Shown in pieces: positions 27,753 through 39,914 of a DNA stretch of 64,000 bases (position 1 is its first letter; each line of letters opens with the position of its first letter). A program made the position numbers and the translations under genes. Under the pieces are notes generated by a model that had not been told where the DNA came from, did no database searches, and saw only the letters and a program-made list of their open reading frames with translations. Origin of the DNA: Symbiodinium sp. CCMP2592 (lineage: Eukaryota; Sar; Dinophyceae; Suessiales; Symbiodiniaceae); contig CAJNDT010000613.1 of the NCBI GenBank assembly GCA_905221615.1, forward strand, positions 656,501-720,500, in the 5' to 3' direction.

Positions 27753-29518
27753 GGCTCCTATTGGAGAGAACCACAAAGCCCAAACCTAACCGAACTGTAT
27801 GCCTGAAGTAGCTGCTACTTGACGGATCAGAGCCCCTCAGGGGCTTACTTGGCAAGTAGGGTCGGACGCACGTTGATTGAGCTAGTTTGTTCGATTAGGT
27901 GTCTTTTGGCATGCTCGGCCCCAGGCTAAACTGCACGGATTTGAAGCACCCCTCGTGCACATTTGAAGCTCATTTCTGACCTGTCGCCTCCTGCAATTCT
28001 AAGGTTGCGTGGGCTTAGTAAGGAAGGTCAGAAGTTTGGAACGGTTATCTCTACTTGTAATTACCCTAAACCCGAAACTCTAAACCCTACAGTTACTCAT
28101 ACCCTCGACGAAGCTACTTATAACCCGACTCACTGAGTCCCCTTATCCTCCAAGTAGTGCCCAGATCCCCCTAAACCCCTAAAGCTTAAACCCTATAAAC
28201 CCTCAACCTTAAATCCTAAAGCCTTAAACCCTAAATTAGCCCCAAATTAGCCCTAAACCATAAGCCCTAAAGAAACACTAAACCCCAATTCCTATACCTG
28301 AAACTCCAGGTGTATCCCGCTCCCAGCGGGACGGTCAACGAAGAGTCGGGATCCCTGGGTTTCGAGTTCTCTGCTTCAGCTTAGATGTGGGGGGGGGGGG
28401 AGGTTAGGAAGTTGGGGGGTTTAGGGGTTTATAGGGTTTTAGAGGTTTAAGGGTTTAGGGGGGTAGGGGGTTAGAGGCTTGCAAGGCTCAGGATAAAGTC
28501 TGGGCTTAGTGGCCGATTGCGAGTTTCTGGAAGTGATTTGGGGCCGGTGTTTGAGTGGCTTGAAGTCCGTAGGTTGTTCGTGGCATCGAAGCTTCAGCAC
28601 AAAGGAAAGTTTAGTTATGAATGCACTGTGTAGTTTAGTGTTTCTGCAGGTCACAAAGTCTCAAATCGAATCGTCAAACAAACGACGACAACACTACCCT
28701 CTAAAGGAAACTGGACTCATGGCGCCAATGCCTTCGGCGGATTTCTGCTTCTCATGCTGTCCCGCAAATTGCAGCCACGCTACCCTCTCACCAGGCCTAT
28801 GAAGTACTCAGCATCTGCACCACAGGCAGACTCAACACCACACCCGAACTGAGCCTCGCCACCGCCACGGTCAACGCTACCGCGGCCACCAGCACCAGCA
28901 CCAGCGACAACAACAACAATCTCACATGTGCACAATCATAAGACTGGCAGCAGCAACAGCAGCAGGAGAAGGTGGCAACAGCAAGAGCAGCAACAAAAAG
29001 ACGTCAGCATGGCGAAGGAGACACACTGAGACAGAAGCCTTTCTGAAATGCGGAACCGACATCCGGAAGAACAACTGGATGGGCTACCGAGTCGAAAAAA
29101 GAGCCTCAGATTCGCTGGAAGGTTGGCCACATCCCAGGCTGCCATGCAGCATCTCGGCGCAGAAGGGTGGTGTAAGGATTTCCTGAGGGCTGGATTTGTT
29201 GAAGAGAATCATAGAGAATCCGTGCATGGCTTGAAAAGGGGTCGTGTTGGCAGGGCTTGCGATCTGCTTTGAAGCTGCTCTTAGCAACCATTTCCTGTGA
29301 ATGCGTTTCATTTGCTGCATTCTCAAAAAGCCCACAGCGCCGGAAGCCCTAGAGCCAGCCCATATCCTTACTTGACCCGAAATAACCCTAAACCCATATC
29401 CTTTCTTCACAAGATACGTTTAGAAATGCCAAGTTGGCCTGGCTAAAGCAAGGTTCGCTACCATGGCCATCGCCGCGCAAGGGGGCGGACACCTCAGCCA
29501 GGGTCAGGCGCAACGATC
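27753..29518. other. Mixed repeats; possible coding patches at 28,500-28,800 and 28,900-29,270
   Basis: Degenerate family A/G-like ends at 27,998-28,155, telomere-like tracts, a G-run at 28,389-28,400 and a CAG/AAC-rich tract at 28,890-29,000. Open stretches 28,509-28,802 and 28,926-29,186 overlap that simple tract and are not clearly coding. Confidence 0.35.
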
Positions 29519-29631
29519 TACCTACAGTCTCCATTGTAGGTCCTTTTATTGGTTAATCAAACTTATATTATAGAATCCTAACCATTAAACCAGTTAGCCA
29601 AAAGAGGGAAGTAAAGTGGAGACCATGGGTA
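29519..29631. repeat. MITE family C, diverged copy
   Basis: TACCTACAGTCTCCATTGTA at the left; AGTAAAGTGGAGACCATGGGT at the right with several mismatches, so older than the 21,469 copy. Confidence 0.8.
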
Positions 29632-29936
29632 ATGTCATGTTTTCCTGATATTACGTGGGGCATCTTTGCTGTTCAGGATCGAAAAGCAAGGAAGTGGCTG
29701 ATCCCAGAGGGTCCGAGGTATTGTCCTGCGGGGTACTTCCCAAAATCGGAATAATCATTATTCCTAATATCTAGAAACCCTACATTCTACTGTATAGATA
29801 CTTTGAACCCCTTGGAGATTTCTAGTTTCCGGAGTCAAGGAGCATTTGGCAGACTCGGCTCATGCATCCTGGCTTAAGAGCCCTGGCTTCAGACCAGAAA
29901 GCAAGAAGAGCTCCCCACACCCTCCGAGCTTACCAC

Positions 29937-30003
29937 GGTTTAGGGTTTAGGGTTTAAGGTTTAGGGTACCCTAAACCCTAAACCCCAAACCCTAAACCCT
30001 CAG
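29937..30003. repeat. Head-to-head telomere-repeat junction
   Basis: About five TTTAGGG-type units (one TTTAAGG) run into GGTACC and continue directly as CCCTAAACCCTAAACCCC. The order 5'-TTTAGGG...CCCTAAA-3' is that of two chromosome ends joined end to end. Confidence 0.85.
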
Positions 30004-30042
30004 TTTAGGGTTTTATTCACGAGCTCCTCTGCAAAATCCCCA

Positions 30043-30083
30043 GGCCAGACGATGCGCAAGCGAGAGCTGAATGATACTGACAG
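30043..30083 (+). CDS. Isolated micro-exon candidate
   Basis: 41 bp between an acceptor (CCCCAG) and a donor (ACAG|GTTGAG), open as QTMRKRELNDTD. Very short; supported only by splice signals and composition. Confidence 0.22.
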
Positions 30084-30123
30084 GTTGAGGTGCATCCTGG
30101 GCTTGAGAATTTGTAGAGCAGTG

Positions 30124-30242
30124 TACTTAAAGGATCATGGGAGTTAGTAACTAGGGTTATAATTAGGGCAACTATACTTATAACCCCCATTTAAGGTACT
30201 TGTAACCTTACTTACTAAGTCCTATGATGATCCTCCAAGTAG
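30124..30242. repeat. MITE family A, TA-flanked
   Basis: TACTTAAAGGATCATGGGA at the left and TGATCCTCCAAGTA at the right, in the opposite orientation to 15,167. A 3-bp duplication (TGATGA) lies near the right end. Confidence 0.88.
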
Positions 30243-30376
30243 GCAATGGGGGTCGCTTAGGGTGTTGGGGTTCTGCTACACAGACTCTCGACTGGTGACC
30301 TGCGTTTCCTGTATGGTGCTCAGAGCTGCTTTTGGCGCCTTAGGGGTTCGGATTCCAGATGTCCGGGTTTTGGAAA

Positions 30377-30448
30377 GATACCTGGACCCCAAAAGTATGT
30401 AGAAAAATGGCCTTTTCTAGGTGTTGGGCCATTATTTTACCTACTTTG
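30377..30448 (+). repeat. Family H repeat, single unit
   Basis: GATACCTGGACCCCAAAAGT, TAGAAAAATGGCC, CTAGGTGTTGGG: matches the first unit at 19,236-19,300. Confidence 0.75.
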
Positions 30449-31543
30449 CAGGATCTAGAGAAGCAAAAGAGTTCGAATCGCAATGGCCGTGCACAGATTT
30501 CGGAAGGTTCGGTCACAAGACCCTTGAGTTCGCGAACGCAGTGTCATTCTGGTAGGTGAACATGTTCACATCATGCATGACAGCCTGGCGTCTTAAGGTC
30601 CCAGGCCAATGATGCCCGCCTTGGGCTTCAAACCCACTTGAAGCTGTCCAGTAGATACCTGACATCCTCGCCCGGCCACTCGAAACTCTAAGTGTCAGCA
30701 AGGTTCTTAAACTCTACCTGGACCCTATAAAACCTACCCTCTTTAGGGTTCATTAACTATGAACTCCTTAGATATAAGTCCTTAAAAATGTAGGGGTATG
30801 GGGGGCTAAAGTAGTTCGTGGCATCCAGTGTTGATGTAAGCAGAAAGTAGAGAAGCTTTTTGGCTCTCCCAGACGGAGTTTTACCAAACAGTAGTTTCGG
30901 GGTCAGGACTTAGCGCTTTTTTACTCCCTTCAAATTTTGTTAGTATTTTTTTGTAGACTGTGATTTGGGCTTCTGCTAGTTGCTTGCTCCAGGATAGGCC
31001 CCACGGGGGTTGGAGTTGGGAAAGTTGGATGTCATTCTTTGCATCGCTTCGCCTGGTGTGAACCAGGAAGCAGACAGTGGTGTGGCAGCAGCACGATCAC
31101 GTGCGGGCCTTGTTCAATGTTGAAGTTGCTCTTGGCCGGTCCTGTTGTCAAGTTAGGAGGTCTCCGGGTTTGGGCGCATACATCAAATCGCTTCACGATA
31201 GCAGTGCCAGGAAGCTTGAAGCTGCAGTATCTCAGTATTCAATACGGGCACGCTACTCGCAGAATAAGCTTGAGCCAAAGTTCTACCTTCCTATCGTTGC
31301 ACTCACCGCACACAGCTTTCTGCTGCGAAGTCCATCTTACGCACCGTCCGACATCTACCTTGAATCCCATAATACCGCCAGGCCCTAAACCGTGAACCCG
31401 AACCCCCCCAGCCATAGACTCCGACGATGCTAAGTCCACGAACCTATTGAACCATGAGATCCCACCTCACACAAAGAGTCCGAGCCACCGCAGACTCGAT
31501 ATCACCCAGCCCCCAGTTTCCTTGCACTGATCCTCCTGAATTT
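30449..31543. other. No gene recognised
   Basis: Moderate GC. Open stretches 31,039-31,395 and 31,077-31,388 overlap in different frames, with no recognisable domain or clean splice sites. One could be an exon; the evidence is insufficient to choose a frame. Confidence 0.35.
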
Positions 31544-31649
31544 GGGGGGGTTCCGAAAATAGGGGATCCCAATATAGTACCCTAAAATAGTAGGATCCTT
31601 ATTATATGGAGCCCCAAATAAGGTACCCCTATATTTCTGAAACTCCCAT
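31544..31649. repeat. MITE family B
   Basis: GGGGGGTTCCGAAAATAGGG at the left, TATTTCTGAAACTCCCAT at the right, inner GATCCCAATATAGTACCC / GGTACCCC. Confidence 0.82.
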
Positions 31650-31800
31650 TTAGAAAAAGGAGCAGGGCCTGAACCGTGACCAAGCCCAGCATGCGAAGCC
31701 CCGAAGCTTAAACTTGACATCCCATGACCCGAACCTTAAACCTTAAACTCTAAATCCTGAGCCAAGTAACCTAAACTCTTGAAATACCTAATTAAGTTCT

Positions 31801-31894
31801 TACCTTTTGTCAATTTGTTAGTCGGGAATGGAGGAATGGGGTACAATTATAACTACTATTGCTACCATTCTTCCATTCCCTACTAACCAACGGT
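31801..31894. repeat. MITE family E
   Basis: TTAGTCGGGAATGGAGGAAT at the left and ATTCTTCCATTCCCTACTAA at the right; the outer TACCTTTTGTCAATTTG is diverged. Confidence 0.85.
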
Positions 31895-31903
31895 CAGAAA
31901 AGT

Positions 31904-31992
31904 AGGGTAACCATAACTATAACCCATATTGGGGGACTTAGTTATAAGTGGGGATAAGCACCCCGGATATGGGTTATGATTATGGTTACCCT
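31904..31992. repeat. Inverted repeat with 26-bp arms (family G/A-like)
   Basis: AGGGTAACCATAACTATAAC at 31,904 pairs with the arm ending at 31,992 (TTATGATTATGGTTACCCT). It adjoins the family E copy directly. Confidence 0.8.
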
Positions 31993-33391
31993 ATTTTTAA
32001 CCCACTTATAACTACTGTAAGACTTAGCAAACCCGACGCCCTGCAAAGGACTTGTCGGGGTCGGCACGGAAGGAGCCTCACACCCAGCCCTGACTGATTT
32101 CCTCAGTTAGGGCTTCGTAGGGCTTACGGGGTTCATGGATGTTCATAGGTCTTGGGCTTTAGAGGGAGGCACTGTGGGGTTCAGTTATAGGTGTTACAGA
32201 GTTTAAGGTTTAAGGTTTGGTCGTCACATTTGTTGCCGATTGCAGTCGTAACTGTTTGTAGGATCGTCGTGTTCAGGGGCAGCAGTGTTTTGGGGACACC
32301 GAGCCGTAAACCTGCAGTCATCTGCAATACCAAACTATGCGTCCCTACCCATGCCACATCCTGATGAGCACTGTAAACTTTAAGCCTTTCTGGATGCAGC
32401 CCGCCAAAAAAAGCAAAGATAGATACCTACAAGAACCCATTTTAACAGCACACCAAACAAGCTGATTGAGACAACGCTAGGGTAGTTCTCTTAGTCAGGA
32501 TAGCTTTTTAGGTTCCCAAAAACAGTGTGGCATCTTTTTACAAAGAGCCCTAAAACGGACTCCTGATATAAAGAACTGCCCACTATGAGAACCCAACATC
32601 CTAAGGCTCCGCCACTATCCTGTCGCCGGAAGGAGCTCGGCAAGTCTGGGGCAGCTTTGGCAAAGGAGTTTGTTGATTCGGTATCGTTCAGACCTATGAA
32701 GGGTTTAAGGCTTAAGGGTTTAGGGTCTAAGGGGCATTTGTCATCTGTGTGATTTGTGTTGCTATGACTAGCTCGACCGCCTGCATGGTTCTTGTGGAGT
32801 ATGGGCGTCGTTCCATAGGCTGTAGAGTCACTGTAGAGGTGACTGTAGGGTTGCAGAGTGAGTCTAGCGGGTCAAGGTTTGGCCCTCAGACGTCAGTAGG
32901 TCTTAGTGATTTTCGCTTGAGGAGGGGTTAAGGGTGTTAGGACTACTCAGATTCGCGTTTGGGTGTTTGTGGGGCGTGAATCAAGGTTCCGGCTCTCCAG
33001 CGCGAACACCTCGTCATGACGATAATGATAGTGGGGCATGGTCGTGATGCAGGTTAAAGTGACCTGTATCTAAATGTCGGTGTATGAGAACCTTGATGAT
33101 TCTGCTGATGATCCTGATGACGATCTTATTTCGGCCCCGGAATGCAATGACAAAGCAGTTAGGCTGGTTCGCTGCTTCGAGAGCATCGGACGTGAATGCG
33201 CACATCCTCGAAACCAGGATGATGTCCACTTCCACAGTAGCAGTAGCAGCAGCAGAGGAAGTTTTCAAGCCATTCCAAGGTATACAAAGAAGCCGAGCTT
33301 TCTCCGCATGCAGATCAATGGTGACCGCCCAGCATGGATGCGCGAGGACCCAACGGCAGCCGTAGGGTTTAGAGCACATCATGCTACCTAG
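31993..33391. other. No gene recognised
   Basis: Telomere-like fragments near 32,200 and 32,700; a GAT-rich tract at 33,085-33,130 and a CAG-rich tract at 33,230-33,260 create long open frames at 33,014-33,400 on both strands. No domain is recognised, and no frame is preferred. Confidence 0.35.
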
Positions 33392-33520
33392 AGACTCCAA
33401 TATCCCATAATCAAGGAGCCCTAAACCATATTAGGGATCTTACTATAATTCAAGGTATATATACCTTGAATTATAGTAAGATACCTAAAATATATTCCTT
33501 AATTTAGGGACATTGGAGCC
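33392..33520. repeat. MITE family P with a 42-bp perfect internal palindrome
   Basis: Ends AGACTCCAATATCCC / GGGACATTGGAGCCC. 33,439-33,480 is a perfect palindrome centred on GGTATATATACC. Both arms of the element are therefore nested. Confidence 0.85.
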
Positions 33521-33958
33521 CCTGGCTAGTTTCAGACTCCAGGTTCATGGGGGCCTCCAGGCTTCCTAGTTCGGGAGCTCATTGGAATAGCTGCTCTTCA
33601 ACACCTTCTGATCTCACCTAGATCCCCAAAATACCTTTATTTGGGGGGTCCTTAAAATGAGGATCCTACTAGTTAGGGTTCTGTATTAGGAAGCTTTGTC
33701 AAGTCGTAGATCCCTAATGCCCAACCTTTAAACTTGTTTGTGTTCTTGTAGTTTAGTAGGAATCGGAAAGTTCCAGCTTTTACTTTTGTGGCTGATTGGG
33801 GGAGTAAGTTCATGCTCCAGCCAGCAGTCCCAAGTACTCGTCCTTTGATCGTCAGTTAACTGTGCCGTAAGATCGGGTTCGGAGCTTATGGGTCAAATGG
33901 CCTTACCCCGCCACCCAAACGCTCAGCTTTCGCTTCTCAAGTCTTCAAGAAGTTCTAG

Positions 33959-34074
33959 TACTTAAAGGATCATGGGACTTAGTAACTAGGGTCATAATTA
34001 GCGGGTAACTATACTTATAACCCCAATTAGAGTACTTATAACCTTACTTACTAAGTCCCATGATCCTCCAAGTA
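33959..34074. repeat. MITE family A, TA-flanked
   Basis: TACTTAAAGGATCATGGGAC and TCCCATGATCCTCCAAGTA; internal GGTCATAATTAGCGGG is close to the consensus. Confidence 0.9.
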
Positions 34075-34576
34075 ACACCCGTTGACATAAGAGGCTGAGA
34101 GCCATCAACAAGCAAAGCCCCGGAACCCTATTGGCAGCAAACCTACAGTCAGAAAAATCCACAGATTCTGTCTGTGCCTTTTCCCTTGACCCCCTAGGAT
34201 CCCCTAAGATCCTGAACCTTCTAATACTTGCTCAACTCCTCAGTCGACCCTTGCACTGTATGTACCGTGAATCCTCAACCCTGAATCCACATGCACTCCA
34301 AAACCGCACTGAAACCCGAAAGCGCCAACGCCTCCTGCAAGCCCCATCAGCCCTAAAAGCCTTATAAACGTCACGAATCCCTGTTGGCCCCCCCCTAGTA
34401 GCCAGAGATACACCATAAGCCGCATCAACCCGTATAAACCCCTATGAACCTGCTAAAAAACCCTTAACACGCTTAAACTCTTAGCCCCAACCCCTCGACC
34501 ACCAGACAAAAATCCTCAAAACCCTAAACTCTCAACCCTAAAACCTATAGGCCTTAAGCCCCTTTAAGCGCCCCAG

Positions 34577-34647
34577 GAGGATGACCGCCCGGGCGGCTGG
34601 TCCTTCACGCCCTCGTCGCCCCTTCGTTCAGCGAGGCTTCGGTACGG
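34577..34647 (+). CDS. Isolated exon-like island
   Basis: After the acceptor CGCCCCAG (ending at 34,576) the frame reads EDDRPGGWSFTPSSPLRSA and stays open to about 34,647, immediately before a family A composite. A possible GC donor (CGG|GCCTAC). GC-rich against AT-rich surroundings. Partner exons unknown. Confidence 0.33.
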
Positions 34648-34650
34648 GCC

Positions 34651-34859
34651 TACTTAAAGGATCATGGGACTCAGTAACTAGGGTTCCTTAAAGGGCTCCT
34701 TTTCAGGGGATCTATAGGGGTTCTATTATAAGAGGGATAGGGTCTACTGAAAGGATCATGGGACTTAGTAACTCGGGTTACAATTAGGGTAACTATACTT
34801 GTAACCCCAAATAACGTACTTAACAACCTTACTTACTAAGTCCATGATCCTCCAAGTAG
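34651..34859. repeat. MITE family A, composite copy (half, spacer, full)
   Basis: Half element TACTTAAAGGATCATGGG...AACTAGGG (34,651-34,683), spacer TTCCTTAAAGGGCTCC ... GGGGATCTATAGGGGTTC, then a full copy TACTGAAAGGATCATGGG ... CATGATCCTCCAAGTA (34,743-34,859). Mirror image of 42,130-42,344 and 45,958-46,174. Confidence 0.88.
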
Positions 34860-35392
34860 AGTCTATTGGGTTTAATTATAGGATGTAAACCAATGCACCC
34901 TAGACCATGTTTAGGGTGTCTGAGGACTTATGGGGATTTTGCGGCTGGTAATTAGGGCTTAGGGTTTGTTGGGCTTAGGGGTTTCGGCTTATACGGCCTA
35001 GGACTTGTAGGCATTATATAGGGTGTAGGGTGGTCCCTAAATCCTAAGCCCTAAACCCTTATATAATTTATGGGGCACGATCGATTTTCTGTTGTGCGGC
35101 GGTCAAGGGTTTGAGTCAGCTGCTGGGTTGGAGGTTGTGGGGTCTACGATGTTGCTGCAGTTGGTGTAAGCAGGTGTTTAGGGTTAGGGTTTACGGTTTT
35201 GAACAGGTTCTTGTTGGGTCATCATGTTCTGCCACATTTCAGCATGTCTTGCAGGATTTTCAGTTACAGTAGGAGCCTACTTTGTTATGTTAGTGGGATG
35301 CAAGGACATCCTAAACAATCGGAGGAGGCTAGGAAAATTCAGGAACCCTTGGCACCCACAAACGTTTGGGACTTAGAGATTATATGAGAGTT

Positions 35393-35480
35393 TCGGAAAA
35401 TATGGGGTACCGTATTTGAGGGTCCTTAAAATGAGGATCCTACTATTATATTAGGGTCCCCCATTTTCGGGACTACCATG
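35393..35480. repeat. MITE family B
   Basis: TATGAGAGTTTCGGAAAATA at the left and CCCATTTTCGGGACTACCAT at the right; centre GGTCCTTAAAATGAGGATCC. Confidence 0.8.
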
Positions 35481-35628
35481 TGTTGGATAGAGAGTGGATG
35501 CAACGAGCCATTCCGGTACAAGGTGCTCGGGTGTTCCATTTCGTGTGCCTCGCTTCCGCAGCACGGTCCAAGATTCTGCCAGGTTTGCGCGCGAGGCTCA
35601 CTTCACTTCAGGCGGCTTGGTCTATATA

Positions 35629-35751
35629 GTATACCATAGTTTCACTATAGTAAAATATACATTATCATAGTTATTATAGGATAGAAGACCGTATAGTATA
35701 CTATACCATAAAAACTATGATAATGTATATTTTACTACAGTGACAGTATAC
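35629..35751. repeat. Long AT-rich foldback, about 45-bp arms (family M)
   Basis: AGTATACCATAGTTTCACTA...TAAAATATACATTATC at the left pairs with GATAATGTATATTTTACTAC...AGTATACC at the right. A looser relative lies at 35,935-36,000. Confidence 0.85.
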
Positions 35752-36078
35752 CCCATTATAACTATAGTAAAGAAGTTTCGCAAAGTTGGTCAAGGCTTTG
35801 GTGATTGCTTCCCCAAGCCCTACAAAACACTACACCCTCAGCTCTAAACCTAAACCCTAAGCCCCCAACCCTCAGCCCTAAACCCCTTTTTTGGGACGAG
35901 CGCCCAAGCCTTTGATCTCAAGAAGCCCCATTAAACTGTAGCATAATATACCTCAGTATAGTGTTTATAGTATAGTAGTCCTTGCTTTAAAATTTTAGTC
36001 ATAGTATTGTAGCTTCGGGGAGTTGGTTCCTCTGATCTCAAGAAGCCAGTAAGGCCTCACCTAGTTGCAGGATTAATA

Positions 36079-36450
36079 TAGGGGCCGAAATAAATTATAG
36101 GGTTCCTTTCAAAAGGATCTTTTAAAGGGCTCTATAAGGGATCTATAATAATCGGGTTTTATTTTGGGGGCCTAAATAATTTCCGATACTATTTTGGTGG
36201 TTCCTTATCATATCTCTATTGCAATGGGCCCCAAAACCCTATTATTGAGGCCCCTATACCATAGAACCCTATGATCCCTTCAAATAGATCCCTTATAGTA
36301 GCCCCTACGGACCCCTTTGAAGGGAACCCTATTCCAGTTATTGTGCCGCTATTTTATGATACCTTATAGTATCCCTTAAAGTAGCCCGTATAGACCCCTA
36401 TAGTGCCCTTGAAAGGAACCCTATATTCCAATTATTGAGGCCCCTCTATT
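36079..36450. repeat. MITE family N, composite cluster
   Basis: Half element (TAGGGGCCGAAATAAATT), spacer (TTTTAAAGGGCTCTATAAGG GATCTATAATA), then a full element (GGGGCCTAAATAATTTCC ... ATTATTGAGGCCCCTATA, to 36,257). The spacer then recurs inverted (CCTTATAGTAGCCCC, CCCTTTGAAGGGAACCC), and another half element ends AATTATTGAGGCCCC at 36,443. Confidence 0.75.
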
Positions 36451-36819
36451 ATGGCTAGGGATTATCGCTGCAACGAGCCACGACTGGCAGCGAGTCTGCT
36501 TAGGACATTTTGCCGCGAGCATTGGGTTTTGATTTTAGGGGGTCTTTAGGGTTCCATTTAAAGGCACTCTCGGGTTCCTTAGCTTAGGGTTTAGGGGGTT
36601 TAGGGGGTTTAGGGCTTAGGGGGTTTAGGGTTTAGGGGTTTAGGGTTTAGGCGTAAACCCCAGGAGGACACGAAGGGGATGCATGCAGATTTCGTAGCAG
36701 TAGGAGTCTAAGCATGCGTTGCCTTTGAGATTCTGTGCTTAACATTCCAACCGCCGTACATGCCGCATTAATCAAGCCCCTGGTCAAGGGCTTCAAGATC
36801 CCTGTTACATGACCCTTGC

Positions 36820-36936
36820 TTGGTTCATTGATTCAGGGGTAATGATACGTGGTGTTATAAGTCACCGAATATGGATTAGGATTCTGGTATCCTTACCTAT
36901 AACCCCACTTAGAACTACCCATGAACCTCCAAGTAG
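36820..36936. repeat. MITE family G, diverged left end
   Basis: The right end ACTACCCATGAACCTCCAAG is intact. The left end is decayed (GGTTCATTGATTCAGGGGTA). Inner AAGTCACCGAATATGGATTA resembles the copy at 42,429. Confidence 0.6.
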
Positions 36937-37701
36937 AACCCTTAAAGTAGCGCCATGATGGAACCCTGAAAGACGGTCTTATGGTATACTCTGACTGACT
37001 TCGCATGAGCTGCCCGAGGTTTCAAGGGCGGCCCGAACAGGTGAGCCGCCTGCGATGCCGCGTAAGATAACCCAATACCCGGCACTTAGGGTTTCGGGTT
37101 TAGGGTTTAGGATCCAGTATTACCTTAAGCCCTATAAACTCTAAGCCTTGTAGGGCTTTGGGTTTGGGTTGGCAGTAGCTAGCTTTTCCCCTGCGTGCCC
37201 TCGAGAGCTGGACGAGTTTCGGAACCAAGCCCAGCTCCCAAACCCTATAAGTTTCCAGGGTTTGGGGATATCTAAGTCAGCGCAGCCCTGTAAGCTTCAT
37301 GGTTTAGGGCCTAGGATCATAGTAGAAGTCTTGATGTATCAAAGCCACAAATCCCGTCCCTGAGAAGAAGATCCAGATCTCAGCACTTTGCGTTTGGAGT
37401 TCAGGCAGGTCCCGCAAAGCGGTGCCTTCCCTTTGCTCTCTGGACTGTTGCCACCGAGCGGCAAAACAAAGGCTTCCCGGCGCATGTTTCATAACGTTTG
37501 TTTGCTGTAGGATTGTACGGATACCTAGCCATTCCTCAAGGTTTCTTGGCAGTTTTTGGCCAGATTGTACTATGACATACCCCAAAAGTCTGCTCCCTCA
37601 GTCATGTACATTCGGACCCTTGCAAACCTAAGCCTCACAATTCTTCAGCTCGACAGCCGGCCTGTGCCACAGCCCTTCGTTCTGAAATGTCGGATATATC
37701 T

Positions 37702-37780
37702 CCCAAAGGGTCCAAGTAACGGTAGAGTATATACTTTCGAGGCCCAAGTACGTACGATAATGGTACTTGGACCCTTTGGG
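37702..37780. repeat. Inverted repeat family R, 17-bp perfect arms
   Basis: CCCAAAGGGTCCAAGTA (37,702-37,718) and TACTTGGACCCTTTGGG (37,764-37,780) are exact reverse complements; internal GGCCCAAGTA adds partial pairing. Confidence 0.9.
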
Positions 37781-37924
37781 TCTAGGGCTTGCTGCACTCC
37801 GGTACCCCTGCATTTTGCGCACAAATGCATGCACATCCGTGAATGGTGATACCACATGTACGCGACAGTGCGCTCGTGTATATGCATGTTGCCTACCTTA
37901 TATACAGTCAACATAGTTCATGTA

Positions 37925-37977
37925 TGATAATATTTGTATATGTATGTAGGTTTGCATTTGTATATATATATATATAT

Positions 37978-38014
<37 letters not shown>

Positions 38015-38045
38015 CGTTATAGATACATATATAGAGAGAGAGAGA

Positions 38046-38077
<32 letters not shown>

Positions 38078-38085
38078 ATGGCAAT
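37925..38085. repeat. Microsatellites (TA)n, (GA)n, (GT)n
   Basis: Long TATATA runs at 37,960-38,030, followed by GAGAGAGAGAG and GTGTGTGTG blocks to 38,080. Confidence 0.92.
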
Positions 38086-38425
38086 CACATGCCCCGTCAC
38101 CTACATACATGTGATGTAGCGTTGTTGTTACTATCAGTACTTTCTGGTCGTAAAGAGGTCATTGGTAGAAATTGATGTACGCACGAAGAGAAACGTTCAC
38201 ACTCTAGCTCAATGAGGTTGATTATCCGTTCCAGTCAGGATTCGGAAACCCTGTTTTAACAACATGGAAGAATGGCACGACATTCAACCTGGAGCTCTGA
38301 AAGTCTAGGGTTGCCCTAAACCCTAAACCCCGAAACGCCTAAACCCCAAAACCCTAATCACCTAAACCCCTAAACCCTAAACACCTAAACCTTAAACCCT
38401 AAACCCCAAAACCCTAAATTAGGGT

Positions 38426-39914
38426 TTAGCTTAGCTAAATTGTGCTTCATTGTTTCCTCTGCCTTGATCGGCTAACTACGAGATCCTAGCATAAGCCTTT
38501 GCAGTGCCTAATGTAGACGTCTGGATAATTACCGAAACTATTCCGTCGGGTTCCTTGTAGAATGGTTCTAGTATAAATATACCCGAGAACCCTATTCTCA
38601 TTCTCAAGTTTCCTATACTAAACCAAAAACCCTTACAGTATACTTAATAACCCTCAAAGACCCTTTCGAAGTGGATCCCTTAAAAAAGAGCCCTTTCAAA
38701 GGAACCCTGTATTAGGAGCTTTGTTTATTTACTCGAACCCGGGATCGCCTCCTACCTCCCAAATCCTGGGATGCTCAAACCCAAGCCCCAAAACCCTGCG
38801 CTCATCTTAGGCCTGGCTCGGGGGCATAGTCTAATAATATGGTTAGTACCAATCTTCTTCACAGCCATTTTTTATTGGTAATTATTAAGTCATTAAGTAT
38901 TTCCATTGTTGTGATAGTGCCAACATCATTAACACGTGAAGAGACCCCAAAGCTTGCACACGTAGAACCCAGACTCCAAGCCTACTGCCTGTCCGTCGCA
39001 GCCGCGTTCTTCAAGTTTAAAGGGAAGCGGCCCCACAGGAAAAGAACTTCAGGCCTTGGAGTCAACCGACACAAGCAGGAAGTCTTCATTGGCACCAAAA
39101 GCGACTTTTATGGAGTTTTGTCGCCCCTGCTTCCCGGTCAAGCGTAGAAACACTACTATGGACCGGACCCATGTGGCTTGCTTGGGCCAGAAGAAGATGG
39201 TTCACACTAGCAACAGTAGGACTAACCCAACAGCATGCATCTTCTAAGATACTTCAAGACCGCTTGAATGCCAGAGTGGTCCGAAAAAGTTCTTTCGAGC
39301 GCGCCTCAGTGCCCGATCGAGATGGACCCGGCAGAAGAGCTCTGCCTGAACTTAGGGCTTAGCGTTTGTGGTTGAGAGTTTGGGGCTTTAGGGTTTATGG
39401 TTTAGCTCCTTAGGGTTTAGGGCCAGGGTTGAGATTTTAGCGTTTAGGATAGTTTGTTGCATGAGGTACCCGATGGGTTCGGGTGTATGTCAGGCATTGC
39501 TCAGTTGGCGCTTCCTCGCGTCATCTTCAGCCTAGTTTGGTGAATTTATCTGCTGTAACCCTAAACCCTAAACCCTAAACCTGAACCGTAACCCTAAACC
39601 TTAATGCCATTGGAAACCGTGCATTTGGAGTACGTCTGGTGCGAACCGGCGTTTGCCTGCATTGAGCTGTTTCCTTGTGCTTTAGGGTTTAGGGTTTGGG
39701 GTTTGCCTGCTTCCGTACCAGGATATGCTAATGCTGCCACGTGTCAAGGCGACCCTGTTGTCGTTGTATGACCGTTGATTGTTTCCCAAAGCTCCGAATG
39801 CGGCGATTCAAATTTTTCCCCTAGACTTTAACTCTTAATCCCAAAACGACGATTCAGACATTTTCCCCCTTAACCGTCACAAATGTCTCGCAGTGTCTGC
39901 TTCCGAGCCAGAGA
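38426..39914. other. No gene recognised
   Basis: Spacer-like AACCCT...CCTTTCGAAG motifs at 38,580-38,720 (as in the MITE spacer module); open stretches near 38,940-39,360 with no recognisable domain; telomere-like tracts at 39,390 and 39,555. Confidence 0.4.
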
